The translations under genes and the position numbers were made by a program. A stretch of 64,000 nucleotides of DNA from CAZEQK01 sp964514395 (GTDB lineage Bacteria; Bacillota; Bacilli; Tepidibacillales; Tepidibacillaceae). The first letter of the stretch is position 1. The number at the start of each line of letters is the position of its first letter. Under the pieces are notes generated by a model. It ran no database searches. It saw nothing but the letters and a program-made list of their open reading frames with translations, and was not told where the DNA came from. Below are positions 16,801-24,558 of the stretch, one piece after another. The DNA lies in NCBI GenBank assembly GCA_964514395.1, contig CAZEQK010000004.1, positions 1 through 64,000 on the forward strand, written 5' to 3'.

Positions 16801-17550
16801 ATGGAAAAGCTAACTTATCATTTCTCTGAGAAAATTATTAAAGAACGTAAAAAAATAATGAATGTTATGATGATTATGATGTTGTTATTAATTATCTTTT
16901 TTGCATATGTCGGAGCTAATGAACATGGTTCCGTAGATTTTACAATGATGGCTATTATTTTTGCTATTGCGGTCCCAATAATAATAATTGAATTTAAGGT
17001 GATATCTCATTTTATGTTTAAGAAATTAAGGGAAACCACATTGGTAATCGAAGAAGATAAATTTGTAAGAATAGGTGGAAAATTTAAAGAAGAGGTGCTA
17101 TTTTCCGATATTGATTCAATTAAGGTTATACGTGATAAATTTAATAAAATAGCTTTAATCAAATTAGAAACTAAGAAAAAAGCTATGAATATATATGGAT
17201 TAGATAATATGGATGGTATTGCGGATATATTAAATGATCATCTACCTAGTAAAGCGATGAAAAACGAGAAAAAGTATAAAGTGAATTGGAATAGTAGAGG
17301 TTTGCTGATTGGAATTATGGTAGCTACAGCATTAGTTATTTTACTTATGATGAAAGTAAATCTTGGACTATATCAAGTATTTAATATGGTTTTTCCCTTG
17401 GCATTAGCCATCTATTTTTTATGGTACAAACCAATTTCTAAAAATGCAGGCTCACGATTTAGAATATTTGAAATTATTATATCTATCATAATCATTATTA
17501 GTTCATCTATTAATATATTTAGTGCAATCATGGAATATATATCTAAATAG
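16801..17550 (+). CDS. Membrane protein with a PH-like cytoplasmic domain, unknown function
   Basis: 249 residues. Two membrane helices (about 24-45 and 51-75) are followed by a soluble segment, LVIEEDKFVRIGGKFKEEVL then DIDSIKVI, of the kind seen in bacterial PH-domain membrane proteins. Three further membrane helices lie near the C-terminus. The start at 16801 is preferred because GGAGG ends six bases before it, while the upstream ATG at 16789 would overlap that site. Function unknown. A terminator follows. Confidence 0.6.
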   Translation: MEKLTYHFSEKIIKERKKIMNVMMIMMLLLIIFFAYVGANEHGSVDFTMMAIIFAIAVPIIIIEFKVISHFMFKKLRETTLVIEEDKFVRIGGKFKEEVLFSDIDSIKVIRDKFNKIALIKLETKKKAMNIYGLDNMDGIADILNDHLPSKAMKNEKKYKVNWNSRGLLIGIMVATALVILLMMKVNLGLYQVFNMVFPLALAIYFLWYKPISKNAGSRFRIFEIIISIIIIISSSINIFSAIMEYISK

Positions 17551-17567
17551 AAGGGCTTCACTGTTAA

Positions 17568-17598
17568 CACTCTCTTTCTTAAATAAGAGAGTGCTTTT
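17568..17598 (+). terminator. Rho-independent terminator
   Basis: Arms CACTCTCTT and AAGAGAGTG with a short loop, followed by CTTTTA. It lies 18 bp after the preceding membrane-protein gene. Confidence 0.8.
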
Positions 17599-17659
17599 AT
17601 TATATAATGAAGGAAAAATAATATGTCGATGGAAAGCTTTTAATGAAAAGAGGGAGTAG

Positions 17660-18346
17660 ATGAAAAGTAGAGGAGAAAAGTATTTTATTCGATTTCCAAA
17701 GCCTGTAGCTAAGTTTTATGACAGCCTTACAGCAAGAAATGACCGAAATGAAACATTTATGGATATCGCTAAATTTTTGTCAAAACAGCTTCAATCCGGG
17801 AAGCTTTTAGAAATAGGCTTTGGTCCAGGAAGAGTTTTAGAGAATATTCATAAACTGAATAAAGAAATAGAGCTTTTTGGTATTGATATTTCAAAAGCGA
17901 TGGTGGAGCTAGCAACAGAGAATCTTTCTGGTATTCCTGTTGAATTACTTGAAGGAAATATTCAAAAAACGGATTACGCTGAGCAATATTTTAGTGTAGT
18001 TACTTGTACAGGAAGTTTCTATCTTTGGGATAAACCAGTTGAAAGCTTAAATGAAATATATAGAATATTAGAAGCTAATGGAAAAGTATATTTTTATGAA
18101 ACCTTTAGAGGCTATGACAAAAATGATTTTAATAGAGCGATAAAAATGAATTTAAAAAAAGAAAATATAATAAAGAAGCTAATAGGGCCGCTTCTATTAA
18201 GGAAGCAATTAAAGATGACCTATGATATAGGAGAACTAGAGAGTATCATTTTAAAATCAAAATTTGGTAACAAATATACGATCGAAAAAGTAAGACTAGG
18301 AAATTTGGACATTTGGGTAAAGATTATTCTAACTAAGAGGGGTTAA
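17660..18346 (+). CDS. Class I SAM-dependent methyltransferase
   Basis: 228 residues. SGKLLEIGFGPGRVLENIHK (motif I, about residues 49-68), IELFGIDISKAMVELATE and SVVTCTGSFYLWDKPVESLN fit Methyltransf_11. RFPKPVAKFYDSLTARNDRN at the N-terminus and the long basic C-terminus are subfamily-specific. AGAGGGAGTAG precedes the ATG. It is one base away from the HAD gene, so the two are co-transcribed; joint function is unknown. Confidence 0.82.
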   Translation: MKSRGEKYFIRFPKPVAKFYDSLTARNDRNETFMDIAKFLSKQLQSGKLLEIGFGPGRVLENIHKLNKEIELFGIDISKAMVELATENLSGIPVELLEGNIQKTDYAEQYFSVVTCTGSFYLWDKPVESLNEIYRILEANGKVYFYETFRGYDKNDFNRAIKMNLKKENIIKKLIGPLLLRKQLKMTYDIGELESIILKSKFGNKYTIEKVRLGNLDIWVKIILTKRG

Positions 18347-18347
18347 T

Positions 18348-19022
18348 ATGATTTTTTTCGATTTAGACGGTACTTTATTAGATCATGAACAATCAGTGGT
18401 GCTAGCGATAACCGATTTTTTGGAAACTAAAAAAGATATTTTCAAAGATAAACAGATTGATTACATCGCTCAATGGTTTAAACTGGAGGAGTTGAATTAC
18501 AATAAATATTTAACTGGTGAGATTAGCTATGCTGAGCAAAGAATAGAAAGAATGAAGGGCTTATTTCATCAGGTGAATATTGAGCTAACAGACGATAGGG
18601 CAAAGGAATATTTTAATACCTTTTTATCCTTATATCGATCTAATTGGAAGCTATTTGACGACGTATTACCTGTAATAAAAGCATTACAAGATATACCTCT
18701 TGGAATCATTACGAATGGTGAATATGAACAACAGTCTAGGAAGCTAAAGAAAACAGGAATTGATTCATTTTTTAAGATTTTTGTAGCATCTAGTGAGGTA
18801 GGTGTGGCAAAACCTGATAAATATATCTTTGATTATGCATGTGAAAAAGCAAGGTTTTCACCTGAGAATTGTATCTACGTTGGTGATCGTATACAAACCG
18901 ATGCACTTGCAAGCCAGGAAGCTGGTATGCAAGGGATTTGGCTAAATAGAAAGGAAGCTTTACCAGGGGAACTAAAAGGAGTTAAAATAATAAAAAATTT
19001 ACATGAGCTAATCAACCTTTAG
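18348..19022 (+). CDS. HAD-superfamily hydrolase (YjjG/PpaX-like phosphatase)
   Basis: 224 residues. All four HAD motifs are visible: I, FFDLDGTLLD (nucleophile Asp at residue 5 and general acid Asp at residue 7); II, IPLGIITNGE; III, the Lys in VGVAKPDKYIFDYA; IV, CIYVGDRIQTDALASQEAGM. A helical cap follows motif I. The expected activity is Mg2+-dependent phosphomonoester hydrolysis, possibly on nucleotides. Its ATG is almost contiguous with the methyltransferase stop. Confidence 0.87.
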   Translation: MIFFDLDGTLLDHEQSVVLAITDFLETKKDIFKDKQIDYIAQWFKLEELNYNKYLTGEISYAEQRIERMKGLFHQVNIELTDDRAKEYFNTFLSLYRSNWKLFDDVLPVIKALQDIPLGIITNGEYEQQSRKLKKTGIDSFFKIFVASSEVGVAKPDKYIFDYACEKARFSPENCIYVGDRIQTDALASQEAGMQGIWLNRKEALPGELKGVKIIKNLHELINL

Positions 19023-19085
19023 TAGTACCTATGTTTATATATAACTTTATACTGTAAAACATTAGTGTTCATTTTTTTGACTAAA

Positions 19086-19116
19086 ACCCTCTTAGGCGTT
19101 AAAGAGGGTGTCTTAT
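19086..19116 (+). terminator. Rho-independent terminator
   Basis: Arms ACCCTCTT and AAGAGGGT are followed by GTCTTATT. The T-tract is weak but the position, 64 bp after the HAD gene, is right. Confidence 0.6.
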
Positions 19117-19159
19117 TCCGAAGATAAAATAAATATTGGATAGAAAGGAAGGTGAAAGG

Positions 19160-20082
19160 ATGAAGGGAATAAAGATACTATTAACACTGATTCTTATTAC
19201 TGTTTTAGTTATACCAATACTTATTATGAATGCTGATAATAGTAACACAGATAATCAAATGAAGAAATTAAAGGTGATGTAGATTATTATAAAAATAAAG
19301 TAGACTATTATCAAAAAATAAATCTCGATTTGGGATCTGAGTTAAGAGCAACAAAGGCGAAGCTTGCTATGATAGATCAAGAGAGTAATGATAATCTATT
19401 CTTTGTAGCTGATACGAAAGCAGATTTAGATGGTGATGGAACACAAGAAAACATCAGTTTAGCAACGGATCATTATAATAATAATATTAATTTAACAATA
19501 AATTATGTTTCTATCACGAGCCTAGGTAGTAATCTCGATAAAATGATAAAAATTGTCGATATGGATACAACTGATCTTTTAAAAGAAATAGCGGTTCCTG
19601 AATCAGGTCCAAGCAGTGATAATATGGTTTCCTTTTATGCCTATATTCCTACTAATATTATCTTTATGGGAAAAGTAGGTGGTGTATTAGATAAGAGTAT
19701 TGATATTACTGGTTCAGGAGAAATTATAGCCAGAACTAGAGCGCATATTTTTCAAACTTGGTTTTATAAGGATACCTATCAATTAATCGATAATCACACG
19801 TTAGTTCATGTCGTTCCACCTGATGACCTATATTCTATGAATAATGAACAGGTCACAGTGAAGAAAAGTATTCCAATCTATAAAACTCCAAATGGTGAGC
19901 TGTTAGTCGATTTAAAGGTTGGAGAGAAGGTTACTTTATTGAAGAGTGATGATAAGGAAAAGATACTATTAAAGACAGAGTCTGGTAAACAAGGTTGGAT
20001 CCTCATTGAGCGCTTTGACCATATAAAAGGAACAAATTACAGTGCTTCAGATGTCTTTGATGGTTTAAATTATGCGGATTAA
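19160..20082 (+). pseudogene. Secreted/membrane-anchored SH3-domain protein, frameshifted near its start
   Basis: MKGIKILLTLILITVLVIPI is a signal anchor preceded by GGAAGGTGAAAGG. The frame ends at a stop near 19280. A one-base change near 19260 moves into the long frame NEEIKGDVDYYKNKVDYYQK and on to 20082. That part includes a short acidic DADLDGDGTQE-like motif (KADLDGDGTQENISLA), reminiscent of calcium-binding loops, and a C-terminal SH3 module (VTVKKSIPIYKTPNGELLVD, then GWILIERF). One indel therefore separates the export signal from about 260 residues of protein. Alternatively the indel is a sequencing error and the gene is intact. Confidence 0.7.
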
Positions 20083-20088
20083 ATATCT

Positions 20089-20120
20089 AAAAAGGATGCT
20101 TCTAATGCATCCTTTTTAAT
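20089..20120 (+). terminator. Rho-independent terminator
   Basis: Arms AAAAAGGATGC and GCATCCTTTTT are seven bases apart. The A/T-flanked arms allow it to work for both the gene on the left and the convergent methyltransferase gene on the right. Confidence 0.85.
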
Positions 20121-20151
20121 TTTTAAAATTAACCGGTTTCGTTGTCGCTTA

Positions 20152-20742
20152 TTATCTTTTTCTACAAACAAATTCACCTTTTCCGATAGGCACAACCATG
20201 GCGTCTACTCGCTCATCCCTCAATCCTTTTTCAATCATAGGTCCGATGGTTTGATAATGATTTATTGCATTATCTGCAACCAACATTCCCCCCTTCACTA
20301 ATTTAGGAATAACGATATCATAGCATTGTTCATAGATTTCCTTCTCAGAATCAAGAAAACAAAAGGCAATGTTATCTACTGCTTTCAGATAATCTAGAGC
20401 ATCACCTTCAACAAGCTCAATATGTTCTTCTATTTTTGCTTTTTTAAATGTCTCTCTAGCTAGCACTACTTTTTCTGGGAGAATTTCAAAGGTTTTTAAT
20501 TTAATATTTTTCTCCATACTAGCCAGTGAAATCCACATGGAGGAATAGCCCGCACTTGTACCAATTTCAATAAAATTCCCTGAGGGAGTATTTGAAGCAA
20601 TTAAAGCGAGAAATTTTCCTGTTTCTGGTGGTATCTGCCTTAAACGTTTTAAACGTTCTGTTCCATCTGTTCGGTCCTTTTCATCTATTTCCTCTAGCTC
20701 AGCCATCCTCCTTTTCATTTCATCAGAAATTTTTTCAAACAT
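20152..20742 (-). CDS. O-methyltransferase-like SAM enzyme
   Basis: 196 residues. PPETGKFLALIASNTPSGNF, then IEIGTSAGYSSMWISLA (motif I) and KTFEILPEKVVLARETFKKA, match the catechol-O-methyltransferase-like (Methyltransf_3/24) group. In that group a metal-binding Asp follows, here in AFCFLDSEKE and VADNAINH. It is probably a cytoplasmic small-molecule O-methyltransferase. The start at 20742 follows AAAGGAGGAGATACG, a near-perfect ribosome-binding site; an upstream ATG at 20769 has none. It is the only minus-strand gene in the first 24 kb. Confidence 0.8.
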   Translation of the reverse strand: MFEKISDEMKRRMAELEEIDEKDRTDGTERLKRLRQIPPETGKFLALIASNTPSGNFIEIGTSAGYSSMWISLASMEKNIKLKTFEILPEKVVLARETFKKAKIEEHIELVEGDALDYLKAVDNIAFCFLDSEKEIYEQCYDIVIPKLVKGGMLVADNAINHYQTIGPMIEKGLRDERVDAMVVPIGKGEFVCRKR

Positions 20743-20882
20743 CGTATCTCCTCCTTTAAATTCAGTCAATTATTCCCATATGCAATATTATTTTTACCCA
20801 CACCTTTATTCTATATAGAAAAAGAAAAAGAAAAAGGGTAAACTTAAAAAAAAGATTTCCTCTTTTTATTTTCGGTTTCAAC

Positions 20883-21029
20883 AAGACTCATACCGTAAGA
20901 GGGAGTTGTTTCAAACCTCGAAATAAGGGCGGCATAGCACAACTTAATGCTTTAGCTATTAGTGTGACTTGTGCCCTATGGATGTTAAGGTTCAATTGGA
21001 GATAAAAAACTCCATCTGAACCAAGTCTT
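20883..21029 (+). ncRNA. Candidate structured leader RNA upstream of the SgrR-like gene
   Basis: A closing helix AAGACT (20883-20888) with AGTCTT (21024-21029) encloses three hairpins. P2 pairs GAGG (20899-20902) with CCTC (20916-20919). P3 pairs CATA and GCACAA (20933-20942) with TTGTGC and TATG (20969-20980) around a two-base bulge. P4 pairs GGTTCA and TGGAG (20989-21001) with CTCCA and TGAACC (21010-21022). The next gene's ribosome-binding site begins only ten bases later. It has no poly-T, so it is not a plain terminator. I could not match it to a riboswitch class I know (T-box, S-box, M-box, lysine, purine, GEMM). Confidence 0.5.
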
Positions 21030-21051
21030 CTTTATAGAAAAGGAGAATATG

Positions 21052-22825
21052 ATGAATCATTATGAGTATTTTATTCATTTAAGCCTTCCTTTAAAAGGGA
21101 TCATAATAGCAGTGAAAGGATAGTAACTATTAATGACTTGTCAAAGATCTTCTCCTGTACAACACGTAATGTAAAGTTTATTCTAAAAAAGCTTGTTGAA
21201 CATGATTGGATTGAATGGATACCAGGTAAAGGCAGGGGTAACAAATCTAAAATTAAATTTAATGTCAAACTAGAAGTTATCATGATTGAATATTTTACGT
21301 TACGGAGCTCGTTAATAAAGGTAGGATGAACGAAGCATTTCGTTTGTTAAATCAATTAAATGTTCCAATCAATATAAGGAATCAACTACAGGAATTGTTA
21401 CAAAATCATTTTGGCTTTCATATTGAAGAGAAGGATACAGTACGACTTGATATTATGAAGATTCCTCTAAGGCATAAAGTTTCTACCACTGATCCAGCAT
21501 TTGTATCTGTATCCAATGAGACTATCATAGTTAAGCAACTATTTGATACATTAATCCATTATTCTCATGATGAAGACAGGATTAAACCCCATTTAGCTCA
21601 TACCTGGGAACATAACGAAGAAGGTACCAAATGGACCTTCTATTTACGTAAAGGGGTCTATTTTCATGATGGAACGCTGCTTACTGCAAAGGATGTAAAA
21701 TATACCTTTGAACGGATTGGGGATTTTGCATTACAATCACCAAGTCATTGGCAGGTAAGTGATATTAAATCTATAAACATCATAAATGACCAGACGATTT
21801 CATTTGAATTAATAGAAGCTAATCTTCTTTTTCTTCATTATTTAAGTTCTATCAATATGTCCATCGTTCCTTATGGATGGAGTTCCCCGAAAAATAAACC
21901 AATTGGAACAGGGCCGTTTAAGCTTCGAGAATATAATCAAGAAAGATTAGTTATTGAAAGATTCCCCTATTATTTTAAAGAATCAGCTTTGTTAGATATG
22001 ATTGAGTTTTGGTATGTACCAGCCCATTTTAATATTCATATAAAATATGACTTACCAATGCTTGATAGTAGAAATAAAGAGAAAGAAAGTGTTGCATATT
22101 CAGAGGGAGGAACATTTTATCTATCCTTTAATATGAGAAAACAAGGTGTTCAACAGGATATATCTTTTCGGAAAGCCCTTCGTACACTTATTAATCGGGA
22201 TGATATGATAGAAGAATTAAAAGGAGAACGAACTGTACCAGCAGATAGCTTTTTGACTTTACATAGTGGGATAGTGAATGATAAGAAGCACAGCTTGAAA
22301 GAGGTAAAGGACATACTTAATAATAGTAGTTATAAAGGTGAAGGATTAAAGCTTTTCTATTTAAACACTACTAAAATGATTGAGGATGTTCACTGGATAA
22401 AAAAACGTGCAGAAAGGATAGGGTTAAATCTTTTCCTACATCCTTTTTCAACCAAGGATTATTATCAGCATAATATCGAACAAGAAGCAGATCTTGCGTT
22501 AATAGGCGAAATATTTGAAGAAGATATAGAATTAAGTCTAGTGAAGCTATATAAGCAGGAGAATAGTTTTCTTCGAAGGTTAATTAATGCACAACATGTA
22601 AAGGTAATCGATTATCATTTTGATCATTTTTTACAAGAGCCGAATAAAGAAAAACGTATAAAAACCATATTACAAATAGAGAAATATATAAAGGAAGAGC
22701 TTCTAATTCTTTTTATGTATCATGTCGAAAAGGATATTAAGTATCATCCTGCATTAAAGGGGATTAGGCTAGATTCTCTTGGCTGGTTGGATTTTCGAAG
22801 ACTATGGAATAAACCGAATAATTGA
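21052..22825 (+). pseudogene. SgrR-family transcriptional regulator, split by two frameshifts
   Basis: The N-terminal winged helix TINDLSKIFSCTTRNVKFIL, then LVEHDWIEWIPGKGRGNKSK, is the SgrR_N DNA-binding domain. The remainder from 21326 is an SBP_bac_5 (oligopeptide/solute-binding) domain: VSNETIIVKQLFDTLIHYSH, FYLRKGVYFHDGTLLTAKDV and IGTGPFKLREYNQERLVIER. A frameshift near 21080 separates the ATG (MNHYEYFIHLSLP) from the helix-turn-helix. A second near 21300 separates LVNKGRMNEAFRLLNQLNV. Family members of about 570-590 residues are one polypeptide. SgrR proteins sense sugar-phosphate stress or transport ligands; this copy looks inactive unless the indels are errors. Confidence 0.75.
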
Positions 22826-22885
22826 AACTAATCCTTTCTATATTCGTATGTATTGACATATATAGATAAGAAAGGGGAATTTTCT

Positions 22886-23293
22886 ATGCCATTTAACAGT
22901 AGTCCGTTTGGGGGTACACTATTTAATATAGTGCCTATTTTTATTGGAGTTGGTTTTATTTTTGTTATAGGTATGTTTATTCTTACAATTATTAAAGGTG
23001 TCAGTACATGGAAAAAAAATAATGCACAACCTGTATTAACTGTACCTGCAAAAGTAGTATCTAAAAGAATCAATACAAGCAGTGGTACTCACAACTCTGG
23101 TAATGATATTCACCATCACCACCACCATACTAGCTATTACGTAACCTTTGAGGTAGAGAGTGGTGACAGAATGGAGTTTAGCATGGATGGACATGAATAT
23201 GGTTTATTAGCAGAGAATGATATTGGTAAATTAACGTTTCAAGGCACACGGTACCATGGATTTAGTAGGTATGTTGAGAATGTCAGTCTATAA
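22886..23293 (+). CDS. DUF2500-family membrane protein
   Basis: 135 residues. One N-terminal membrane segment (about residues 14-37) is followed by PAKVVSKRINTSS, a natural histidine run (DIHHHHHHTSYYVTFEVESG) and FSMDGHEYGLLAENDIGKLT. The pattern fits DUF2500 (E. coli YhhM-like), whose function is unknown. The histidine run could bind metal but is a low-complexity loop. GAAAGGGGAA precedes the ATG at 22886. Confidence 0.75.
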   Translation: MPFNSSPFGGTLFNIVPIFIGVGFIFVIGMFILTIIKGVSTWKKNNAQPVLTVPAKVVSKRINTSSGTHNSGNDIHHHHHHTSYYVTFEVESGDRMEFSMDGHEYGLLAENDIGKLTFQGTRYHGFSRYVENVSL

Positions 23294-23334
23294 ACAATTT
23301 GACACTGACAGTAGAGATACTAGGAGGACAACAG

Positions 23335-24324
23335 ATGGATTGGTTTGATAGAATTCCTAAGGTGGAATTACACCTACACCTAGAGGGAGCAATTCCACAT
23401 ACTGCATTATTTGAATTAATGAAGAAATATAAATCTACTGAAGTTACAAGCTCTGAAGGGTTAAGGGAGAGGTTTATTTATTCTAGCTTTGAAGCATTTA
23501 TCCAAGCATGGAATTGGAAAAGTAGCTTTATTCGTGAATATGAGGACTTTACCTTTATTACTGAAGAGATAGCGAAGGACTTAGTAGTACAAAATATTCA
23601 GTATGCAGAAGTCTTTTTCTCACCTTCAGACTTTTCTGATCAAGGATTAGATATTCAAAGGATTTCTGAAGCGATTCGAAAGGGTCTAAATAAAGCTCCA
23701 TCCCTACCCATTAACCTTATTGCTGATTTAGTTAGAGATAATGGAGCAAGTAAAGCGATGAGGGTTTTAGAAGAAATAATAGAGCTTCAGGAACTAGGGA
23801 TTATAGGGATTGGCTTAGGGGGCAGTGAGCATAAATATCCTCCCCATCTTTTTAAAGAAGTCTTTAAGAAGGCAAAGGAGTATGGCTTTTATACGACGGT
23901 TCATGCTGGAGAAGCTGCAGGAGCAAACAGCGTTTGGGAGGCAATAAATGATCTGAAGCCAGATCGCATCGGTCATGGTACACTGGCGATTGAAGATCCA
24001 GCCCTAGTCAATTTTTTGGCAGAGAACCAGATTCCTATTGAAATGTGTCCTATTTCTAATATAAAAACAAAAGTAGTTCCATCTATTGAAAAACACCCAA
24101 TCAGAGCATTTTATGAAAAGGGAATACCTGTATCTGTCAATACAGATGATCCAAAAATGTTTCAGAATTCATTAGCAGAAGAATATCGCTTGCTACAGGA
24201 TAAATTACAATTTACTAATGAGGATATACGTCAGTTGGTTCTTAATGGTATTCATACCTCGTGGCTAAGTCCAGAAGAAAAAAAGAGACTACTATTGACT
24301 TTTATCAATGATAAAAACTGGTAA
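23335..24324 (+). CDS. add: Adenosine-deaminase-family purine deaminase
   Basis: 329 residues of the metal-dependent TIM-barrel amidohydrolase family. Zinc ligands HLHLEGA (about residues 13-19) and the later HAGEAAG, the catalytic GHGT, and NTDDPKMF near the C-terminus are all present. The substrate loop has GIGLGGSE where E. coli Add has a different sequence, so adenosine, adenine or aminodeoxyfutalosine are all possible substrates; adenosine to inosine is the default. TAGGAGGACAACAG precedes the ATG at 23335. It is followed by the hairpin repeat at 24364-24534. Confidence 0.82.
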   Translation: MDWFDRIPKVELHLHLEGAIPHTALFELMKKYKSTEVTSSEGLRERFIYSSFEAFIQAWNWKSSFIREYEDFTFITEEIAKDLVVQNIQYAEVFFSPSDFSDQGLDIQRISEAIRKGLNKAPSLPINLIADLVRDNGASKAMRVLEEIIELQELGIIGIGLGGSEHKYPPHLFKEVFKKAKEYGFYTTVHAGEAAGANSVWEAINDLKPDRIGHGTLAIEDPALVNFLAENQIPIEMCPISNIKTKVVPSIEKHPIRAFYEKGIPVSVNTDDPKMFQNSLAEEYRLLQDKLQFTNEDIRQLVLNGIHTSWLSPEEKKRLLLTFINDKNW

Positions 24325-24363
24325 AGTAGAGCAGAGTCAGAAATGGACAAATAGTCAGTTCTT

Positions 24364-24534
24364 GACTCCGTTTCAGGGTGTAGACAAAGTTTACAAACTG
24401 GAGACTGTGAGAAACTAGTCGAGTTCTAGGCGTCAAAAAATCTACGGGCTGAGTGTACGTGGTGGTACATGATGAACGTGGATTTTGAAGACAACAACGA
24501 AATCGGCAGTTTGTCATCAGTCTAAAACGGAGTC
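24364..24534. repeat. 171-nt hairpin-forming non-coding element
   Basis: Outer arms GACTCCGTTT (24364-24373) and AAACGGAGTC (24525-24534) are perfectly complementary. Inside, GACAAA (24383-24388) pairs with TTTGTC (24510-24515), AAAATCTACG (24437-24446) with CGTGGATTTT (24477-24486, one G-U), and TGTAC (24454-24458) with GTACA (24465-24469). The whole segment folds as one long imperfect hairpin between two convergent genes. This is the shape of a MITE or of the structured intergenic repeats common in Bacillales; the family is not established from one copy. Confidence 0.7.
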
Positions 24535-24553
24535 ATTAGTTGACTCCGCTTTT
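24529..24553 (+). terminator. Rho-independent terminator at the edge of the hairpin element
   Basis: GGAGTC, a loop ATTAGTT, GACTCC, then GCTTTTCTTT. It terminates transcription from the deaminase side, and its left arm is shared with the outer arm of the 171-nt element. Confidence 0.8.
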
Positions 24554-24558
24554 CTTTA

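Noticed and set aside
20883..21029. T-box leader, because of AAGGGCGG resembling the AGGGTGG motif
   Set aside because: The full T-box consensus, stem I and specifier loop are missing, and the downstream gene is a regulator, not an aminoacyl-tRNA or amino-acid gene.
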